Source: Eleginops maclovinus
Taxonomy: Eukaryota; Chordata; Actinopteri; Perciformes; Eleginopidae
Direction of reading: 5' to 3'
Assembly (NCBI RefSeq): GCF_036324505.1
Contig: NC_086351.1
Coordinates: 1,215,001 to 1,279,000, forward strand
Length of the DNA: 64,000 nucleotides
Positions 61,284-64,000 of this stretch are shown here, piece after piece (position 1 is the first letter of the stretch; each line of letters opens with the position of its first letter). The notes beneath the pieces were generated by a model. That model was not told the DNA's origin. It searched no databases and was given only the letters and a program-made list of their open reading frames with translations. A program made the translations under genes and the position numbers.

Positions 61284-61659
61284 CCTACATGAGAGCTTCC
61301 TGCTTTACCTCCCACCTCCACCCAGCAGTTCCCTCTGTAGTCCACGAGGCGTTCAGCGTCTTTCTCTAGGCGGTTGTCCTCAGTTGTCACTCTGCCAGAT
61401 GTGGAGCCTGGTGGCTAAGCGGGCGTTAGTGTCGTCTGAGCCAAACATTATCCATTAATCCCGTATATTTTGCATTTACAGAGGCATTTTGAATCACTAA
61501 GACTGGAAAAATTCCTAAAAATCCTGCATGTGAGAGAGTAGCTGTACCACACTGCAAACACTATACCAAAACACATCTACAGAAATGCATCTTGTTTACC
61601 CCTTTAATGGCCCTTTAATCCTTGGGGATACAGTCATTTAATAGACTGTTCATGTGGGA

Positions 61660-61890
61660 AATGGGTGTAAAAACAGCGTAATGTTGGTGTTGCATGGGTG
61701 CAATGTGGGTGTGCTAACAGTGTAATAAAGGGGAAATAATATGGGTTTAATAGGGGTGGATGATTGTGTAATGTGGATGTAATAACAGTGTAGTATTTGT
61801 GTTAGATTGTTTGAATCTGGGTGTAATTATAGTGTTCCATGGGTGTAATATGGGTTTAATAAGAGTGTAATGCAGGTGTACAGTACATAT
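61660..61890. repeat. degenerate short-period repeat
   Basis: Phrases of the type gggtgtaataacagtgtaatg recur about ten times with heavy divergence. Confidence 0.5.
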
Positions 61891-62320
61891 GATATTATTA
61901 GGTGTTTTGGACTTGATATATCTGCTATAAACCTCCATTTCCACATGAAAAGGCTTCCTTAAAAGGCCTGTACTGTAAAACATTGCTTACCTAACATTTA
62001 AAGGCGATGCGAAAACTGTGACAGAACTTTGTATCGCTGTATCGTTTTATTTTCTGTCTAATTTTATTACCAGCTACTGTTGGATCTGTCTTTTAAATTC
62101 TCCTTCATCCCCATATTTATTTTTATGTATTAGGTTTTTTTTTTTACCCTTCTCCGTCTCCCTCTCCGTCTTTTATCCGGGTCACATGTCCTGCATTCAG
62201 ATGGCATGACGGCTCACATGACACTTGACATTGGACCTTTCAGAGTGGAACAGCCGATGTGACAGTGTGGAAGAATTATAGGATAGTTATTAAAGATTAT
62301 CTGCTGTGGCACATATGAGA

Positions 62321-62328
<8 letters not shown>

Positions 62329-62412
<84 letters not shown>
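62329..62412. repeat. (CA)n microsatellite
   Basis: A CA tract of 84 bp. Confidence 0.99.
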
Positions 62413-62414
<2 letters not shown>

Positions 62415-62523
62415 TGGTAATTGGATAGTCACAAAATGTGCCCATTTGCCGCTGTGCCTCCGTGAGTCACTCCAAGCAAGTGCTTTTGAGTATAAATTAT
62501 GAAGTGTGGATTTAGTCACGCAG

Positions 62524-62524
<1 letters not shown>

Positions 62525-62578
<54 letters not shown>
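62525..62578. repeat. (CA)n microsatellite
   Basis: A CA tract of 54 bp. Confidence 0.98.
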
Positions 62579-62580
<2 letters not shown>

Positions 62581-62651
62581 GTTTGCGTATGGTCCCCGTG
62601 ATTTTACTGTACATGCACGCAGTAATGTCCCTGTATTCTTATAAAAGCACT

Positions 62652-62706
62652 TTGTGTGTGTGCATGTGTGTGTGTGCGTGTGTGTGTGTGTATGTGTGTG
62701 TGTGTA
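62652..62706. repeat. (TG)n microsatellite, interrupted
   Basis: TG units with ca, cg and ta interruptions. Confidence 0.95.
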
Positions 62707-62819
62707 TCACATGGTTAAACATTCCTTCACTTCATCGCAAGGCTGAGAGGCAATACATATGCACACACAGCCTCTCTCTTAGATGCACGTGCTGCTTGAA
62801 AAACTCTGTGTGTGTTCTT

Positions 62820-62856
62820 TTGTGTGTGTGTGTGTGTATGTGTGTGTGTGTGTGTG
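62820..62856. repeat. (TG)n microsatellite running into a G tract
   Basis: A TG tract with one ta interruption, followed by about eight G. Confidence 0.95.
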
Positions 62857-64000
62857 GGGGGGGGCAGCCTGCCTCTGCTGCCAGGATGTGTTAATCCGCT
62901 TGACTGCAGATCCCAATCAGGGCGAGGGGAGAAAGAGAGCGTGGGGCAGAGGGAACACGAGCGAGCGAAATGCTAAAAGAGCGGCGACGAAAGAAAGCGC
63001 GCGGGGCGGAGACGGGGGGAAGCCCCTTTTTAAAAAAAAAAATTCAGGCAACGCAGACTCCTCCAGAGAAGCCTCACCGCAGGGGGTTAGGGACTCTGGG
63101 TGCCACCCCGTGATCCTCCTGGATCGCAGCTACCACACCTATCGATGGTGATCACCTCCCATCTACCCCAATGGCGTTAGGGTTGGGTGGTGCCTCTGAT
63201 ACAGACGCTCCCTCGCAGATAATCCCTTTTTGCTGTCCAAACTCTGCAAGACCTCCTAAAATCCCTTCCTAATCCGGACAAGACGAGGTCACTGAGAGCT
63301 AGACCTGCAACGAATAGTCAACTTATCAGTGTCTGGATAAAATAAGACAACGTTTTGGATGATTGCTTAGTCGTAAAAGTACGTTTCCATGCAAAATGAA
63401 TGAATGAAATCCATGCGTCAAGTAGAGCTGCAACAATAAGTCAAAATACTTTGGAACGAAAAATGCAGTTTTTTTGCTTTAAAGTGTCATTTTTGAAGGT
63501 TTTAGACCGACAAAACAACCTTTAAAGACATGACGTAGGAGTTAGAAGACCTAATATTCACTGTGTTCATGTAGACCTAACAAGTAATAAAGAATATATC
63601 CAGAAATGGATCTATTTCCTTAGCTTCACACCCTCATCCTCCCCCTAGATTGAAATAGGATGTATTTAAATAGCATTTTATGTTACGAATCACAAAGATA
63701 AAGAGTCTCAAGCTCTAATTAATAAGCATTCAATTACCAAACCAAATTTCAGGGTCACTAAGAAAACCATCCTAAATATTTCTAAAGGGATTTCAAATCT
63801 CAATAATTGACAATATTGAGGAACAACGTTAATTCCAAAGTAAAAAAATGTATGTATTTGGGGAAATTTGCACTCCTGATTTCTCACAGTATTTATACAG
63901 TACAATATAGACAGCAAATGACAGCAGGAACATAACAATCTAATTAATCTACCCGGTAACCGAGAGCTCTAAATCAACCAAAGAGAACCGTCTTAGATGC

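Noticed and set aside
62783..63151. Next mef2d exon
   Set aside because: The frame starts in a TG tract, and no residues of the expected post-MEF2-domain segment are seen.

Overview
The window is vertebrate nuclear DNA, almost certainly from a percomorph-type teleost fish. It has spliced exons in long introns and more than twenty long (CA)n/(TG)n microsatellites. It also has tRNA-derived SINE fragments ending in the fish-type tail, hAT- and piggyBac-like DNA-transposon pieces, and several minisatellites. There is no bacterial gene organisation, CRISPR array or rRNA, and no tRNA gene apart from SINE heads.

Only one protein-coding gene is clearly supported, the 5' part of mef2d (myocyte enhancer factor 2D) on the + strand. 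An exon with an acceptor at 47460/47461 carries 5'UTR and the first 18 codons (47776-47829). The next exon (57197-57400) carries 68 more codons. Together they encode the 86-residue MADS-box plus MEF2 domain, both junctions are phase 0, and residues Q9, T12 and H50 point to MEF2D rather than MEF2A or MEF2C. The rest of the protein lies beyond the right edge. A candidate non-coding first exon and promoter sit at about 6.3-6.6 kb: two inverted CCAAT boxes 32 bp apart, a PBX-MEIS/TGIF-type site, and a strong splice donor at 6611. If correct, intron 1 is about 41 kb and fills most of the window.

Layout: 1-6.3 kb is probable intergenic DNA with SINEs, a TG tract next to a strong G-quadruplex motif, and a repeat element whose end has expanded into a 32-bp minisatellite. 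6.3-6.6 kb is the candidate promoter and exon 1. 6.6-47.5 kb is presumed intron 1, which holds a 39-bp array, a 40-bp array of exactly 15 copies, two loci of one 57-bp minisatellite, and a second 32-bp array. It also holds diverged tandem blocks, a LINE fragment joined to a hAT end, a long-TIR element with a nested insert, a perfect short hairpin, and many copies of a TTAAAGAGG-ended repeat. 47.5-47.8 kb is the start-codon exon. 47.8-57.2 kb is intron 2, with an internally deleted piggyBac-like element still carrying an N-terminal ORF, and long TC-rich and AAT tracts. 57.4-64 kb is the start of intron 3, rich in TG/CA tracts.

I found no convincing new gene system. The most interesting material is the repeat biology (minisatellites seeded from a transposon end, higher-order arrays, the piggyBac relic with an open N-terminal ORF), the duplicated block just upstream of the start-codon exon, and the candidate mef2d promoter.
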